Shown here piece by piece: positions 5,660-5,730 of a stretch of DNA of 5,730 nt. The stretch's first letter is position 1. The number at the start of each line of letters is the position of its first letter. The notes beneath the pieces are model-generated. The model saw only the letters and a program-made list of their open reading frames with translations, was not told where the DNA came from and did no database searches. Location of the stretch: the NCBI GenBank assembly GCA_018060305.1, contig JAGOWF010000188.1, forward strand, positions 1 to 5,730. The letters are read 5' to 3'. Position numbers and translations under genes: made by a program. This stretch comes from Pyrinomonadaceae bacterium. GTDB lineage: Bacteria; Acidobacteriota; Blastocatellia; Pyrinomonadales; Pyrinomonadaceae.

Positions 5660-5730
5660 TCAATCTTCGCGGCGACCTGTTCCATTTTTTCGCGAAATCG
5701 TTCGCGGGTCCGCAAATTCTGAAACGACAC
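5650..5730 (-). CDS. 3' end of an unidentified gene (last 26 codons)
   Basis: The minus strand is open from the right window edge to a TAG at 5650-5652. The peptide is charged and probably helical, with the segment TRERFREKMEQVAAKIEIA at its end. It is too short to assign to a family. The reading frame up to the repeat array and the lack of any better ORF support a real gene end, but the evidence is limited. The final codons and the stop lie in the outermost reversed type A palindrome. It is on the same strand as the propeller gene, 193 bases upstream of that gene's start. Confidence 0.5.
   Translation of the reverse strand: MSFQNLRTRERFREKMEQVAAKIEIA

Overview
This 5.7-kb window is a moderately GC-rich bacterial chromosomal segment with ordinary gene spacing. 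No rRNA, tRNA, CRISPR array, transposase or phage gene is visible. The mix of zinc-ribbon proteins, a large secreted beta-propeller protein and abundant short intergenic repeats would suit an environmental bacterium such as an Acidobacteriota member. That assignment is an impression from gene style, not a demonstrated identity.

Layout. (1) Positions 1-529, minus strand: most of a NYN/LabA-type putative RNase gene, cut by the left window edge. (2) Positions 530-793: a divergent intergenic region with candidate promoters and a palindrome resembling a CRP/FNR-family operator. (3) Positions 794-3188, plus strand: a probable three-gene operon. It holds an unrecognised zinc-ribbon protein, the 23S rRNA 2'-O-methyltransferase RlmB joined to it by an ATGA overlap, and a small zinc-ribbon membrane protein. 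Two different four-unit heptamer repeats flank the conserved part of rlmB, one translated into its N-terminus and one in the gap behind it. (4) Positions 3189-3275: a convergent gap filled by a long hairpin, probably a bidirectional terminator. (5) Positions 3276-5456, minus strand: a large exported protein with a probable seven-bladed propeller followed by FN3/Ig-like beta domains. (6) Positions 5484-5659: a mirror-symmetric array of REP-like palindromes. (7) Positions 5650-5730, minus strand: the last 26 codons of another gene, whose stop codon lies inside the array.

The central operon links an RNA-modification enzyme with two zinc-ribbon proteins of unknown role. The NYN gene is divergent from it and also RNA-related by family, but a shared pathway is only a guess. 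I found no clear new multi-gene system. The most unusual content is the repeat structure: the A-B-A / A'-B'-A' palindrome array, which touches the ends of both neighbouring genes, and the heptamer repeats around and inside rlmB.
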